A stretch of 64,000 nucleotides of DNA from positions 145,643 to 209,642 of the forward strand of contig CANJRG010000004.1 of assembly GCA_947476745.1 (NCBI GenBank), written 5' to 3'. The position numbers and the translations under genes are program-made. This DNA comes from Acidimicrobiia bacterium. GTDB lineage: Bacteria; Actinomycetota; Acidimicrobiia; Acidimicrobiales; CAIXPF01. How positions within the stretch are numbered: the stretch's first letter is position 1; each line of letters opens with the position of its first letter. Shown one piece after another: positions 34,005-42,479 of the stretch. The notes beneath the pieces are model-generated. The model saw nothing but the letters and a program-made list of their open reading frames with translations. It did not search any database and was not told the origin of the DNA.

Positions 34005-34071
34005 CAGCTTCGACGGGGTGTAACTTGCAAGGTATCGGGCACGCCGCCCGGGAACCGCGTTGGGGGAACAC

Positions 34072-35217
34072 GTGAAGGTCGACTTTCCGATCATCTCGGC
34101 TGACTCGCACATCACCGAGGCACCGAACACCTACCTGGACTACATCGACAGCAAGTACGTCGACGTAGCCCCTCGAGTGGTCGAGACCGAGAACCACGGT
34201 GACGTCTACGTCATCGACGGGATGAAGCGCTCGATCCCGATGGGGCTGGTGGCCGCCGCCGGCCAGAAGGCCGACGAGCTCAACACCAAGGCCCGCTACT
34301 CCGACCTGCCGAAGTCGGGCTACGACTCGTCCTACCGTCTCGCCGACCAGAACCGCGACGGCGTCTCGGCCGAGGTCATCTACCCGTCGGTCGGCATGGT
34401 GCTGTGCAACCACCCGGACTTCGACTACAAGAAGGCCTCGATGGATGCGTACAACCGGTGGATCGCCGAGTACTGCGACCTCGACCGCAACCGGCTGCTG
34501 GCCCTCGGCCAGACCCCGATGCGCTCCCCGGAGGAGGGCATCAAGGACCTCGAGAAGATGAAGGCCATGGGCATGCGCGGCGTGATGATGCCGGGCAACC
34601 CGCAGGTCGAGGACTACGACTCGCCCATCTACGACGAGTTCTGGGACGCCTGCGTGGACCTTGCGCTGGTCCCGAGCTTCCACATCCTCACCAGCTCCGC
34701 CGACGGTCTCAACCGCAACCGCGGCCCGAAGATGAACGGCTTCCTGTCGATCATCCGCGGCTGCCAGGACATCATGGGCATGTTCGTGCTCGGTGGCGTG
34801 TTCGAGCGCAACCCCCGCCTCAAGCTGGTCTGCGTCGAGGCCGACGCCGGCTGGGCGCCGCACTTCATGTACCGGATGGACCACGCCTACGACCGGCACC
34901 GCAAGTGGCTGACCGCCAACATCGACCGGATGCCGTCGGAATACTTCCGCGAGCACATCTACATGACGTTCCAGGACGACTTCGTCGCCTTCCGCAACGC
35001 CGACCAGATGAACTGGCGGCGGCTGTGCTGGGCGAACGACTTCCCCCACTCCGACTCGACCTGGCCGTGGAGCCAGGAGATGCTGACCGAGCACACCAGC
35101 CACCTCACCGAGGAGCAGCGCCGCGGCATCCTGTGCGACAACGTGGCCGAGCTGTACGGCATCGACACCTCGCTGCTGCCCATCGGCGGCGACGAGCTGG
35201 TCACCAACAACGCCTGA
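34072..35217 (+). CDS. Amidohydrolase-2 family metal-dependent hydrolase
   Basis: 381-residue TIM-barrel protein of the amidohydro_2 family (ACMSD/gamma-resorcylate decarboxylase relatives). It opens with ISADSHITE, a D-x-H variant of the usual metal-binding HxH. Conserved barrel stretches follow: PSVGMVL, GQTPM, MMPGNP, PSFHIL, LVCVEADAGWAPHF and the terminal metal-Asp region WANDFPHSDSTWP. Such proteins decarboxylate or hydrolyse aromatic or CoA-linked acids; the substrate is not identifiable. I chose GTG 34072 because GGGGGAA lies 5 nt upstream; an in-frame TTG at 34060 is a weak alternative. Confidence 0.85.
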   Translation: MKVDFPIISADSHITEAPNTYLDYIDSKYVDVAPRVVETENHGDVYVIDGMKRSIPMGLVAAAGQKADELNTKARYSDLPKSGYDSSYRLADQNRDGVSAEVIYPSVGMVLCNHPDFDYKKASMDAYNRWIAEYCDLDRNRLLALGQTPMRSPEEGIKDLEKMKAMGMRGVMMPGNPQVEDYDSPIYDEFWDACVDLALVPSFHILTSSADGLNRNRGPKMNGFLSIIRGCQDIMGMFVLGGVFERNPRLKLVCVEADAGWAPHFMYRMDHAYDRHRKWLTANIDRMPSEYFREHIYMTFQDDFVAFRNADQMNWRRLCWANDFPHSDSTWPWSQEMLTEHTSHLTEEQRRGILCDNVAELYGIDTSLLPIGGDELVTNNA

Positions 35218-35230
35218 TCGACCCGATCAC

Positions 35231-35271
35231 CCGCAGGCGGCGCTCCCGGTCAACCGGGACGCCGCCTGCGG
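35231..35271 (+). terminator. Long bulged hairpin terminator after amidohydrolase gene
   Basis: Outer 12-bp stem CCGCAGGCGGCG / CGCCGCCTGCGG and inner 6-bp stem TCCCGG / CCGGGA with loop TCAA and one bulged C, 13 nt after the stop. Confidence 0.75.
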
Positions 35272-35323
35272 CGCGTTCGGCGGGTCCCGTTGCGTTCGGC
35301 GCACGCTGCGCGCCGATGAGGCG

Positions 35324-35329
35324 TACGAT
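35324..35329 (+). promoter_or_regulatory. -10 box TACGAT, leaderless-type promoter
   Basis: Ends 6 nt before ATG 35336 of the VOC gene; no ribosome site present. Confidence 0.5.
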
Positions 35330-35335
35330 CGCGAC

Positions 35336-35740
35336 ATGGAATTTCTCGGGGTTCACCACATCTCGCTCAACGTCGCCGACAACGAGGCAGCCGAGCGCTT
35401 CTACACCGACGTGCTCGGCCTGGCGAAGCTCCCCCGGCCCGACTTCGGGTTTCCCGGCTCGTGGCTGGGCCTGCCCGACGGGCGCCAGGTCCACCTGATC
35501 CAGAGCGACGACTTCATGCCGCCGAAGGGCCCGCATTTCGCCCTGCACGTCGCCGATCTCGACGCCGTCCGTGACGAGCTGATGGCCCAGGGCATCAAGG
35601 TCTCGAAAGTCTCCGAGATCGCCCACGTCGGCCGCCAGTGCTTCTTCAAGGACCCCTGCGGCAACGGCATCGAGCTCAACGAGCCGCTGACCTCACGTCG
35701 GGCCCGGCTCGAGAGCGCCACCGCCGCCGCCACGAGCTGA
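35336..35740 (+). CDS. VOC (glyoxalase/dioxygenase fold) protein
   Basis: 134-residue single-module vicinal-oxygen-chelate protein with the two beta-alpha-beta-beta-beta units FLGVHHISLNVADNEAAERFYTD and HFALHVADLDAVRDEL. Metal-ligand candidates are His7/8, His in QVHLIQSDD, His in HFALHVAD and Glu in NGIELNEP. The family includes lactoylglutathione lyase, methylmalonyl-CoA epimerase, extradiol dioxygenases and resistance proteins; this short type cannot be assigned further. Leaderless start after TACGAT. Confidence 0.85.
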   Translation: MEFLGVHHISLNVADNEAAERFYTDVLGLAKLPRPDFGFPGSWLGLPDGRQVHLIQSDDFMPPKGPHFALHVADLDAVRDELMAQGIKVSKVSEIAHVGRQCFFKDPCGNGIELNEPLTSRRARLESATAAATS

Positions 35741-35826
35741 TTCGGAACAGGGCCGTACCCGGTCCACCGAACGGCGCGGGGCCACGGGCATTGGAGGCAT
35801 CGCTCTGCCTCGCGCCACGGTGCAGC

Positions 35827-35832
35827 TACGGT
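35827..35832 (+). promoter_or_regulatory. -10 box TACGGT, leaderless-type promoter
   Basis: Ends 7 nt before ATG 35840 of the CoA-transferase gene. Confidence 0.5.
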
Positions 35833-35839
35833 CGCCGCC

Positions 35840-37030
35840 ATGCTCGCTGCCCTCGACGGAATCCGTGTCCTGGATCTCTCCACCCTCGTCCAAGGGCCGC
35901 AATCAGCGGCCATGCTGCACGGTCTGGGGGCTGAGGTCGTCAAGATCGAACTGCCAGGTATCGGCGACATGGGCCGTCATGTCGACGTGCTGGCCGACTA
36001 CGGCACGTCGAGCGTCTTCGTGGCGTGCAACCGGGACAAGCGCAGCGTCACCCTCGACCTGCGCACCGCCGGCGGGAAGCGGGCCTTCGAGCGGCTCGTC
36101 GCCACCGCTGATGTCGTGCTGTCGAACTTCGCCCCCGGCACCCTCGATGCCTGGGGCCTGGGCTATGAGGACCTCTCGCGAATCAACCCGCGTCTGGTCT
36201 GGGCCGCCGGAAGCTATCTCGGCCCTCTCGGGCCCGATGCGCAGCGTGAAGGGGCCGACATGGTCGGCCAGGCCATGGGCGGACTGATCTCCACCACCGG
36301 CGAGGACGGTGGGCCGATGACCCCGGTGGCGGCGCTGATGGCAGACCACGGCGGCGCCCAGAACCTCACCATCGGCATCCTCGCCGCCCTGATGGCCCGC
36401 ACCACCACCGGGCGGGGCCAGCGGGTGGACGTGTCGCTGCTGGGCGGACAGATCTGGGCCCAGGCCTTCGAGTACACCCACTACCTGATGACCGGGGAAC
36501 TCGCCGGGCGGTCCAACGGCGGCCACCCCCTGGTGCACGCCCTCTACGGCATCTTCCCGACGAGCGACGGTTACGTGGCCATCGCCGGCTGCCCCGAGCA
36601 CCTGTGGCCCGGCATGTGCGAGGCCGTCGAACGCCCCGACCTGCTCGCGCACCCGAGGTTCGGCCAGTATCTCGTCACGCCCGAGATCAAGGCGGAGATG
36701 CGACGGGAGTTCAGCGCCATCTTCGCCACTCGCACCACCGCCGAATGGTGCGAACGCCTCGCCGCCGCCGGCCAGCGCTTCGCCCCGGTGCGCAACCACG
36801 CCGAGGTCGCCGCCGACCCCCAAGCCCTCCTCAACGGTTACCTGGTCGACGTCGAGCACCCCGACTGGGGGCCGATGCGGATGGTGGGCAACCCGATCCT
36901 GATGAGCGAGACACCGGCCCGGGTCGGGGTGGTGGCACCGGAGCTGGGCCAACACACCGAGGAGGTGCTTCTCGAAGCCGGCTTCAGCTGGGAGGACATC
37001 GACGCGCTGCGGGCCGACGGCGCGTACTGA
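35840..37030 (+). CDS. Family III CoA-transferase (CaiB/BaiF)
   Basis: 396-residue single-domain CoA-transferase that moves CoA between carboxylic acids. It has the standard start LDGIRVLDLSTLVQGP, VVKIELPG, the DLRTAGGKRAFERL segment, and the catalytic-Asp context GRGQRVDVSLLGG. Normal length, in contrast to the fused version at 15613-18063. The following LLM oxidoreductase gene begins 91 nt downstream with its own promoter box. Confidence 0.88.
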   Translation: MLAALDGIRVLDLSTLVQGPQSAAMLHGLGAEVVKIELPGIGDMGRHVDVLADYGTSSVFVACNRDKRSVTLDLRTAGGKRAFERLVATADVVLSNFAPGTLDAWGLGYEDLSRINPRLVWAAGSYLGPLGPDAQREGADMVGQAMGGLISTTGEDGGPMTPVAALMADHGGAQNLTIGILAALMARTTTGRGQRVDVSLLGGQIWAQAFEYTHYLMTGELAGRSNGGHPLVHALYGIFPTSDGYVAIAGCPEHLWPGMCEAVERPDLLAHPRFGQYLVTPEIKAEMRREFSAIFATRTTAEWCERLAAAGQRFAPVRNHAEVAADPQALLNGYLVDVEHPDWGPMRMVGNPILMSETPARVGVVAPELGQHTEEVLLEAGFSWEDIDALRADGAY

Positions 37031-37108
37031 GCCCCCGCAGCGCGTAGCGGGCCCCAGCGCCGGGGGCGTCCGCGGCGACGCGACACGCGGGTGACCCCGA
37101 GGGGGCGC

Positions 37109-37114
37109 TACGGT
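37109..37114 (+). promoter_or_regulatory. -10 box TACGGT, leaderless-type promoter
   Basis: Ends 7 nt before GTG 37122 of the LLM oxidoreductase gene. Confidence 0.5.
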
Positions 37115-37121
37115 CCCCGCC

Positions 37122-37976
37122 GTGCAACTCGGTGTCTGCGTCCGTGATCTCCCAGTGGCCGACGTGGTCGGCCTTGCCAAGCAGGCCGAGGGCCTCGGCT
37201 ACTCCCACCTGTACCTGCCCGAGGGCGGCCAGGTCGACAACGAGGGTCGGCTGTTGGGCCGTGACCCGTTCGTCACGCTGTCCGCGGTATTCGAGGCCAC
37301 CACGTCCCTGGTGGGCGCGGTCGGCGTGGCCCAGGCCATCTTCCAGCGCATGGCGCAACTGGCCCTGCGGGCCGCAACCCTGGCCGAGCAGTCCGGCGGA
37401 CGGTTTGACCTCGGCATCGGGGTGTCCCACCGTGAGCTCGCCGCCCGCTTCGAGGTGCCATTCCCGACCTCGCCGCTGGCGACGGTGCGCCACTGCCTCG
37501 ACGAGCTGAAGGACTGGCGTGGCCGGCTGCGTTTCGGCAACGACTTCCCCGTCCTCGTCGGTGCCCTCGGCCCGAAGATGGTGACCCTGGGCGCGACCCA
37601 CGGCGACGGCGTGGTCCTCAACTGGTTGACCCCGACGACCGCCAAGACCACCGTGGACACCGTGCGGGCCGCCACCGGGCCGTATCGCACGGCCCAGACC
37701 GTGTTGTACATACGGGTCGGTACGGCAGCCACCCTGCGACCCGATGCCGTGGGCTACGACCAGATGGCCAACTACCACCAGCACTTCGTGGCCCAGGGCC
37801 TGACCGACCCCGAGGCCGTGGTGGCCGGGACCTGCCTCGACTCCGGCGACCTCGGCGCGGTCCGTGCCGCCATCGACGCGTACGCCGAGACCGGCCTCGA
37901 CGTGCTGTGCCTGTACGTGCACGGCCTCGCGCCGGCCGAGCGCAGCCGGATCCTCACCGCCGTCGCCGGTCGCTGA
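37122..37976 (+). CDS. LLM-class flavin/F420-dependent oxidoreductase
   Basis: 284-residue luciferase-like TIM-barrel oxidoreductase, probably using F420 given the actinobacterial setting. Diagnostic parts are the N-terminal strand QLGVCVRDLPVADVV, GLGYSHLYLPEG, the LAEQSGGRFDLGIGVS stretch, and the C-terminal TGLDVLCLYVHGL. Substrate unknown. The start is GTG 37122. It is convergent with the PPOX gene 29 nt away. Confidence 0.82.
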   Translation: MQLGVCVRDLPVADVVGLAKQAEGLGYSHLYLPEGGQVDNEGRLLGRDPFVTLSAVFEATTSLVGAVGVAQAIFQRMAQLALRAATLAEQSGGRFDLGIGVSHRELAARFEVPFPTSPLATVRHCLDELKDWRGRLRFGNDFPVLVGALGPKMVTLGATHGDGVVLNWLTPTTAKTTVDTVRAATGPYRTAQTVLYIRVGTAATLRPDAVGYDQMANYHQHFVAQGLTDPEAVVAGTCLDSGDLGAVRAAIDAYAETGLDVLCLYVHGLAPAERSRILTAVAGR

Positions 37977-38005
37977 GCGCAGGCCAATTCGGACCCGGCC
38001 GGGCC

Positions 38006-38608
38006 CTACCGACCGACCGTGCCGTCGGCGATCCGCTGGATCATCTGGCCGACCGAGGGCAGATGATCACGCGCCACGAAGTGGGCCGGGTCCCACAACT
38101 GCGAGCGGGTCAACGCCTTGGGACACTGTATGTAGACGGCCTCGACCTCGACCGCGATCACGCAGGTGGGTACCTTGTCGCCGTCGGGACCGGCGAAGCT
38201 GCGCCGCAGCGCCTCGTCGGTACGCAACGAGGCCCGGCCGTTGGCCCGCAGGGTCTCCCCCACCCCCGGCACCAGGAACAGCAACCCCACCCGGGGGTCG
38301 CGCACGATGTTGCGCAACGAGTCGACCCGGTTGTTGCCTCGCCGGTCGGGCAGCAACAGGGTGTGCGCGTCGGCGACCCGCACCACGCCGCCGAGCTCGC
38401 CGCGCGGTGAACAGTCGAGCCCCTCGGGCCCGGCGGTGGCCAGCAGCACGAACGGTGATGCCTCGATGAAGGCCCGATAGTCCTCGGAGATGAACGACAG
38501 CTCCTTGGTGACCGCGGCCGGGACCGGGTCGCCGTAGAGGGCGTCGAGCTCGGCCTCGGTGGTGATCGCCGGGTGCTGCTGGGGGTGGCCGGGTGCCGTG
38601 ACGGTCAT
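38006..38608 (-). CDS. Pyridoxamine 5'-phosphate oxidase-fold flavoprotein (MSMEG_1061 type)
   Basis: 200-residue split-barrel flavoprotein with the PPOX-like stretches FVLLATAGPEGLDCSPRGE, LLLPDRRGNNRVDSLRNI and the closing CPKALTRSQLWDP motif. The latter two recall the MSMEG_1061 subfamily. Expected to bind FMN (or F420) and reduce small substrates; no specific reaction is known. Start ATG 38608; the upstream extension in frame encodes the repeated Val-Ala-Arg of an intergenic 9-bp repeat and is not coding. Confidence 0.83.
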   Translation of the reverse strand: MTVTAPGHPQQHPAITTEAELDALYGDPVPAAVTKELSFISEDYRAFIEASPFVLLATAGPEGLDCSPRGELGGVVRVADAHTLLLPDRRGNNRVDSLRNIVRDPRVGLLFLVPGVGETLRANGRASLRTDEALRRSFAGPDGDKVPTCVIAVEVEAVYIQCPKALTRSQLWDPAHFVARDHLPSVGQMIQRIADGTVGR

Positions 38609-38614
38609 GTCAGC

Positions 38615-38620
38615 ACCGTA
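38615..38620 (-). promoter_or_regulatory. -10 box TACGGT, leaderless-type promoter
   Basis: Minus-strand TACGGT ends 6 nt before ATG 38608 of the PPOX gene. Confidence 0.5.
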
Positions 38621-38622
38621 GT

Positions 38623-38658
38623 CCCGGGCCACCCGGGCCACCCGGGCCACCCGGGCCA
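38623..38658. repeat. 9-bp tandem repeat, 4 copies
   Basis: CCCGGGCCA repeated four times exactly, between the LLM oxidoreductase stop (38679) and the PPOX start, immediately upstream of the PPOX -10 box. Confidence 0.92.
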
Positions 38659-38678
38659 CGCAGCCGGGTCGGCCTCGC

Positions 38679-39596
38679 TCAGCCGAGGGCGTCGCGCAGC
38701 TTGCCGTGGATCTTGGCGAGTTGCTCGATCATGGCATCGACCGAGCGGGCACCGGCCTGGAAGATGGCGGTGGCGTTCACCGACGTCCAGTCGCAGCCCA
38801 TGGCCGCGATCTGCTCGGCCCGGCGTACCACCCGGTCGTGGTCGGCGTAGAACGTCTTGCCCTCGGCGTCGGTGGGCGGCGGGGCCAGCATCAGCTGCAT
38901 GCCGATGGCCGAGGGGTCACGACCGGCTTGCTCGGCATAGGTGCGGATCTTGCCCATCGCCTTCACCACACCCTCGTCGCTGCCGGTTGCCGAACCCATC
39001 CAGCCGTCACCGAGGCGACCGGTGCGGCGCAGCGCGGCATCGGTGAGCCCGCCGATCCAGATCGGCAGGCTGCCACCCTGCGGCGGCTTGGGGTCCATGG
39101 CGATACCGTCGGCCGGGTAGTACGGGCCGTCTCGGTCGATGCGTTCCTGGCCCCAGTAGGCCCGCAGCACCTCGATCGCTTCGTCCATGCGCCGGCCGCG
39201 GTCCTTGAAGGAGGTCTGCAGCACCTCGAACTCGGCCTCCTGCCAGCCGACGCCCACACCGAGACGCATCCGGCCCGCCGAGAGGGTGTCGATGGTGCTG
39301 ACCTGCTTGGCCACCAGCACCGGCTGCCGCTGCGGCAGGACCAGCACCTCGGTGGACAGGCTGACCCGCTCGGTGACCGCGGCGGCGAACCCGAGCAGGA
39401 TCAGCGCCTCGAGCACCGGCATGTTCGACGGGTAACGCGGGGCAGGCCGGCGTTCGGTCGGGTACCCCATGACCACGTGGTCGAACACGGCGAGCTCGTC
39501 GAAGCCGATCTCCTCGATGGCCCGGGCCACCGCGACGACCTGCTTGGGCCCCTCCCGGAAGGCAACGCTGGGAAACTCCACTGCGATCTTCATCAT
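38679..39596 (-). CDS. LLM-class F420-dependent oxidoreductase
   Basis: 305-residue luciferase-like oxidoreductase with the F420-type motifs EIGFDELAVFDHVV, VLVLPQRQPVLVAKQVSTID, AGRMRLGVGVGWQ and PIWIGGLTDAALRR. It probably uses coenzyme F420H2 for hydride transfer to an unknown substrate. The start is ATG 39596 (MMKIAVEF) with an AGGGGGG ribosome site; ATG 39593 is equally possible. The longer frame upstream reads antisense of the next region. Confidence 0.87.
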   Translation of the reverse strand: MMKIAVEFPSVAFREGPKQVVAVARAIEEIGFDELAVFDHVVMGYPTERRPAPRYPSNMPVLEALILLGFAAAVTERVSLSTEVLVLPQRQPVLVAKQVSTIDTLSAGRMRLGVGVGWQEAEFEVLQTSFKDRGRRMDEAIEVLRAYWGQERIDRDGPYYPADGIAMDPKPPQGGSLPIWIGGLTDAALRRTGRLGDGWMGSATGSDEGVVKAMGKIRTYAEQAGRDPSAIGMQLMLAPPPTDAEGKTFYADHDRVVRRAEQIAAMGCDWTSVNATAIFQAGARSVDAMIEQLAKIHGKLRDALG

Positions 39597-39792
39597 CGAT
39601 CCCCCCTGGCGTACCCCTCGGTGCGGACGCCGGGACCAGCCTTCCCCAGGACCGCTACCGGCCGCCAGCCCACCGACCGACTCGGGCCGGGCGACCGATA
39701 CCAGCGGGTTCTGCGGACCTCCGGGTGCTGAATGGGCCGGTCGGCGGCGCTTCGGTGCCGACCGGCCCTGCAGACAGTGCTGCCGGGTTGGC

Positions 39793-39798
39793 GACAAT
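39793..39798 (+). promoter_or_regulatory. -10 box GACAAT, leaderless-type promoter
   Basis: Ends 6 nt before ATG 39805; matches TATAAT at four positions. Confidence 0.4.
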
Positions 39799-39804
39799 GG
39801 CACC

Positions 39805-40203
39805 ATGACAGACGCGTCGAACAAATGGAGCGAAGTCGGATCCCACGTCAGCGGGTTGGGCCAGAAGCTGCGCTACCACTTCGAACAGGCCCGCACCGCC
39901 GAGGCCGCATCGACCGGCGCCGCGGACACCGCCGGGGACGAACGGGTCCACGACGCAGTGCGCAAGCTCGCCGATGCCCTCGACGGGGTGTTCGACGCCG
40001 TCGGCGCCGCAGTGAAGGACCCCGCAGTCAAAGACGACGTCCGCCAGACCGGAACGGCGTTGTCCGAGGCGATCGCCACCACCTTCGCCGAGATCAGCGA
40101 CGACCTGCGCCGCACCTTCCGCCGGACCCAGGCCGACACCCGCGGCGCGCCCGGCGCGGCCGACACCCCCGACGCGCCCGACACCCCCGACGCAACGGCC
40201 TGA
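39805..40203 (+). CDS. Small conserved helical protein, function unknown
   Basis: 132-residue hydrophilic protein with amphipathic helices (WSEVGSHVSGLGQKLRYHFEQ; DAVRKLADALDGVFDAVGAA; LSEAIATTFAEISDDLRRTF) and an Ala/Pro/Asp tail with repeated TPDAPD. No membrane segment or catalytic motif. The pattern resembles short conserved actinobacterial proteins of unknown function that I recognise only by style. The start is ATG 39805 after a GACAAT box. Convergent with the iron alcohol dehydrogenase, 18 nt away. Confidence 0.75.
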   Translation: MTDASNKWSEVGSHVSGLGQKLRYHFEQARTAEAASTGAADTAGDERVHDAVRKLADALDGVFDAVGAAVKDPAVKDDVRQTGTALSEAIATTFAEISDDLRRTFRRTQADTRGAPGAADTPDAPDTPDATA

Positions 40204-40221
40204 GCGCCGGCCGCCCGGTGC

Positions 40222-41433
40222 TCACCAGGCGGCGTGCAACACCTCGAGGACCTCGGACGCTTCGGTGACCGGCCGGGGGTTCGTGGCGAGGGCACCGTCG
40301 CCGAGCACGTGGTCGGCCACGCCCGCCAGGTCGTGCTCGGCGATGCCGACGTCACGCAGCCTGGTGGGCAGGCCCAGCGTGACCGTGAGCTGCTCGATGG
40401 TGACCACCAGCGCCTCGACGGCGGCGTCGCCGCCGCCGCGGACCCCTGCGGCACGCGCCGCCCGCTGCAACGCGGCACCGGCCGCCGGGGCGTTCCAGCG
40501 CAGCACGTGGGGCAGCACGATCGTGGAAGCCACCCCGTGGCCGACGCCGAGCCCGCCACCGAGTTGGTGGCGCAACCCGGCGACCAGGCCGACCCCGACC
40601 ATGGCCAGCTGCGGCAGGGCCATGCCCACCGCGAACTGGCAACGGCCGCGTGCCCCGAGGTTGTCGGGATCGGCCGTGGCCGGGCCCAACTCCTCCAACA
40701 GCATGGCCAGCGCGGCCACGGCCACCGCATCGGACAGCGGCGTGGCCCGGCGGGAGCACAGCACCTCGACGGTGTCGGCCAGCGCCTTCATCCCGGTGGC
40801 GGCCCACAGCGCGGCCGGGGTGTCGCGGGTCAGCTCGGGGTCGAGCACCACCCAGCGCGGGGTCAGCTTGGGGTCGCGGTAGAGCTGCTTCACGCCGCCG
40901 ACCGGATCGGTGATGCCCGCGGCCCCGGTGAACTCAGCCCCCGACAACGTCGTGGGCAAGGACAGGTGCGGCAGCTTCGGCGCGTTGAGCTGTGGACGGC
41001 GGTTGCGGCCAGGCTGGCCGGCATGGAACTCGAGCCGGAGCCGGCTGAGGTCGTCACCCTCGGCCAGCACCATGGCGATGCCCTTGGTGAGATCGACCAC
41101 CGAGCTTCCCCCGAGGCTGATCAGGCCGTCTGCACCGCCGGCAGCGGCGGCGGTCGCACCGGCGAGCACGACCGGCTCGGGCGTGTGCTCACGGGACCCG
41201 TCGTACCGACCGGCGAAGCGGGCACCGAGTATCGCCTCGACGGCGTCGGCGAGCCCGCAGCGCACCACCGACGGCGTGGTCACGACGAAAGCCCGCTCGA
41301 CGCCGCATCGATCCAGCAGCTTGCCCAGCTCGGCCCGGGTGGTGCCCGGCCCGTAGACGATGCCCTCGGCAGCGGGGTGGGTGATCCGTCCGACCAGGGG
41401 CGCAGCGGACGGATGGGCAGGATCGACGGCCAT
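40222..41433 (-). CDS. Iron-containing alcohol dehydrogenase / maleylacetate reductase-like
   Basis: 403-residue group III (Fe-type) dehydrogenase. The N-terminal NAD-binding half has GLISLGGSSVVDLTKGIA (GGGSxxD-type) and LSLPTTLSGAEFTG. The C-terminal helical half carries metal-ligand histidines in VAGLRHQLGGGLGVGHG and VLPHVLRW. Maleylacetate reductases of chloroaromatic and resorcinol degradation share this layout and the THPAAEGIVYGPGT-like start, so either activity fits. Start ATG 41433 follows a TACGTT box; the longer frame upstream is antisense to the alpha/beta hydrolase gene. Confidence 0.83.
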   Translation of the reverse strand: MAVDPAHPSAAPLVGRITHPAAEGIVYGPGTTRAELGKLLDRCGVERAFVVTTPSVVRCGLADAVEAILGARFAGRYDGSREHTPEPVVLAGATAAAAGGADGLISLGGSSVVDLTKGIAMVLAEGDDLSRLRLEFHAGQPGRNRRPQLNAPKLPHLSLPTTLSGAEFTGAAGITDPVGGVKQLYRDPKLTPRWVVLDPELTRDTPAALWAATGMKALADTVEVLCSRRATPLSDAVAVAALAMLLEELGPATADPDNLGARGRCQFAVGMALPQLAMVGVGLVAGLRHQLGGGLGVGHGVASTIVLPHVLRWNAPAAGAALQRAARAAGVRGGGDAAVEALVVTIEQLTVTLGLPTRLRDVGIAEHDLAGVADHVLGDGALATNPRPVTEASEVLEVLHAAW

Positions 41434-41439
41434 CGGCGG

Positions 41440-41445
41440 AACGTA
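41440..41445 (-). promoter_or_regulatory. -10 box TACGTT, leaderless-type promoter
   Basis: Minus-strand TACGTT ends 6 nt before ATG 41433. Confidence 0.5.
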
Positions 41446-41512
41446 GCACCGGCGGGAACCACCGCGTGCGCCGGTTCCGTGCCACCACGGCGCACCCCGT
41501 CGCCCCGCCTGG

Positions 41513-41518
41513 CAGACT
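41513..41518 (+). promoter_or_regulatory. -10 box CAGACT, leaderless-type promoter
   Basis: Ends 6 nt before GTG 41525. The same CAGACT box at the same spacing precedes the enoyl-CoA hydratase gene at 56173. Confidence 0.4.
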
Positions 41519-41524
41519 CCGACC

Positions 41525-42286
41525 GTGAGCTTCGTCGACGAACAACGTGAAGGCGCGCTGCTCAAGCGCGAGTTCGACCTCGACCGCGACGGTCGGTTGG
41601 TCTCGGGGGTGCTGTGGCAGCCCGACGCCGCGCAGCCCGGTGCCCCGCTGGTCTGTTGCGGGCACGGTGCCTCCGGGGACCGCCACCAGGCACCCATCCC
41701 CTGGCTCGCCCGGCGCTTGGCCGGCGAGCACGGCTGTTTCGTGTTGTCCATCGACGGACCGGTGCACGGCCGGCGGTTCGTCGCGCCGGGCGGGCGGGAG
41801 TCGTTCTGGCCGGAATGGCATCGGGAGGGCAGCGTCGAGGACATGGTCGCCGACTGGCGCTTCGCCCTCGACCACGTCCGGTCGCTGCCCGAGGTCGGCA
41901 CCGGCCCGGTCGGCTACTGGGGCCTGTCGATGGGCACCATTTTCGGGGCCCCGTTCGTGGCCGCCGAGCCCCGTATCGAGGTTGCCGTGCTCGGCCTGAT
42001 GGGCATCACCGGGCCCGACCACTACCGCCCGCGGGTGACCGCCGCGGCGAAGGCCATCACCTGCCCGGTGCTGTTCCTGTGGCAGCTCGAGGACGAACTG
42101 TTCTCCCGTGAGGAGTACCTGGCGCTGTTCGACGCGTTCCGCTCGCCCGACAAGCGGCTGCACGCCAACCCGGGCCTGCACCCGGCGGTGCCGATCGAGG
42201 AACTGCACCACAGCATCGCGTTCCTGATGAGCCGGCTCGCCGGCGGGACCACCGACACCAGCCCCACCTTCACCGTATCCAACTGA
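41525..42286 (+). CDS. Alpha/beta hydrolase (dienelactone hydrolase-like)
   Basis: 253-residue alpha/beta hydrolase. The oxyanion region is CCGHGASGDRH, the nucleophile elbow is YWGLSMGT, and the core closes with CPVLFLWQLEDELF (acid) and a late His near NPGLHPAVP. Likely a carboxylesterase or thioesterase; substrate unknown. The start is GTG 41525. Divergent from the iron alcohol dehydrogenase and convergent with another alpha/beta hydrolase across an unusual repeat-rich gap. Confidence 0.82.
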   Translation: MSFVDEQREGALLKREFDLDRDGRLVSGVLWQPDAAQPGAPLVCCGHGASGDRHQAPIPWLARRLAGEHGCFVLSIDGPVHGRRFVAPGGRESFWPEWHREGSVEDMVADWRFALDHVRSLPEVGTGPVGYWGLSMGTIFGAPFVAAEPRIEVAVLGLMGITGPDHYRPRVTAAAKAITCPVLFLWQLEDELFSREEYLALFDAFRSPDKRLHANPGLHPAVPIEELHHSIAFLMSRLAGGTTDTSPTFTVSN

Positions 42287-42290
42287 CAAA

Positions 42291-42392
42291 CCATACTAAT
42301 CAGTACGGGCAAACCGGTACGTACTGCTCGGTATTCACCGACGCGTACGCACTTACTGGCACGTGCCGAGCGATACGTACCAAACCGTATGG
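42291..42392. repeat. ~100-bp imperfect inverted-repeat element
   Basis: Outer arms CCATAC (42291-42296) / GTATGG (42387-42392). Inner 16-bp arms at 42316-42331 and 42366-42381 match at 14 of 16 positions (GGTACGTA..GCTCGG type) around a 34-nt centre. AT-richer than the surroundings, with no ORF. Could be a large mRNA 3' structure, a small mobile-element relic or a recombination site. Confidence 0.6.
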
Positions 42393-42396
42393 TCTC

Positions 42397-42467
42397 GGGT
42401 GGACCGCACCCACCCGAGCCGACCGGGTGGACCGCACCCACCCGAGCCGACCGGGTGGACCGCACCC
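42397..42467. repeat. 28-bp tandem repeat, 2.5 copies, able to form hairpins
   Basis: Units at 42397-42424 and 42425-42452 are identical, with a partial third. Each copy contains CCACCCG / CGGGTGG-type complementary blocks, so stacked hairpins can form on either strand. Sits between convergent genes and may act as their bidirectional terminator. Confidence 0.7.
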
Positions 42468-42479
42468 GGGCCCGGCCGG

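Noticed and set aside
38623..38658. Repeated Val-Ala-Arg N-terminus of the PPOX protein
   Set aside because: It is the translation of an intergenic 9-bp repeat upstream of the -10 box; the protein starts at ATG 38608.
42397..42467. 28-bp repeats as a CRISPR array
   Set aside because: Copies are directly adjacent with no spacers, only 2.5 units, and no cas genes are present.
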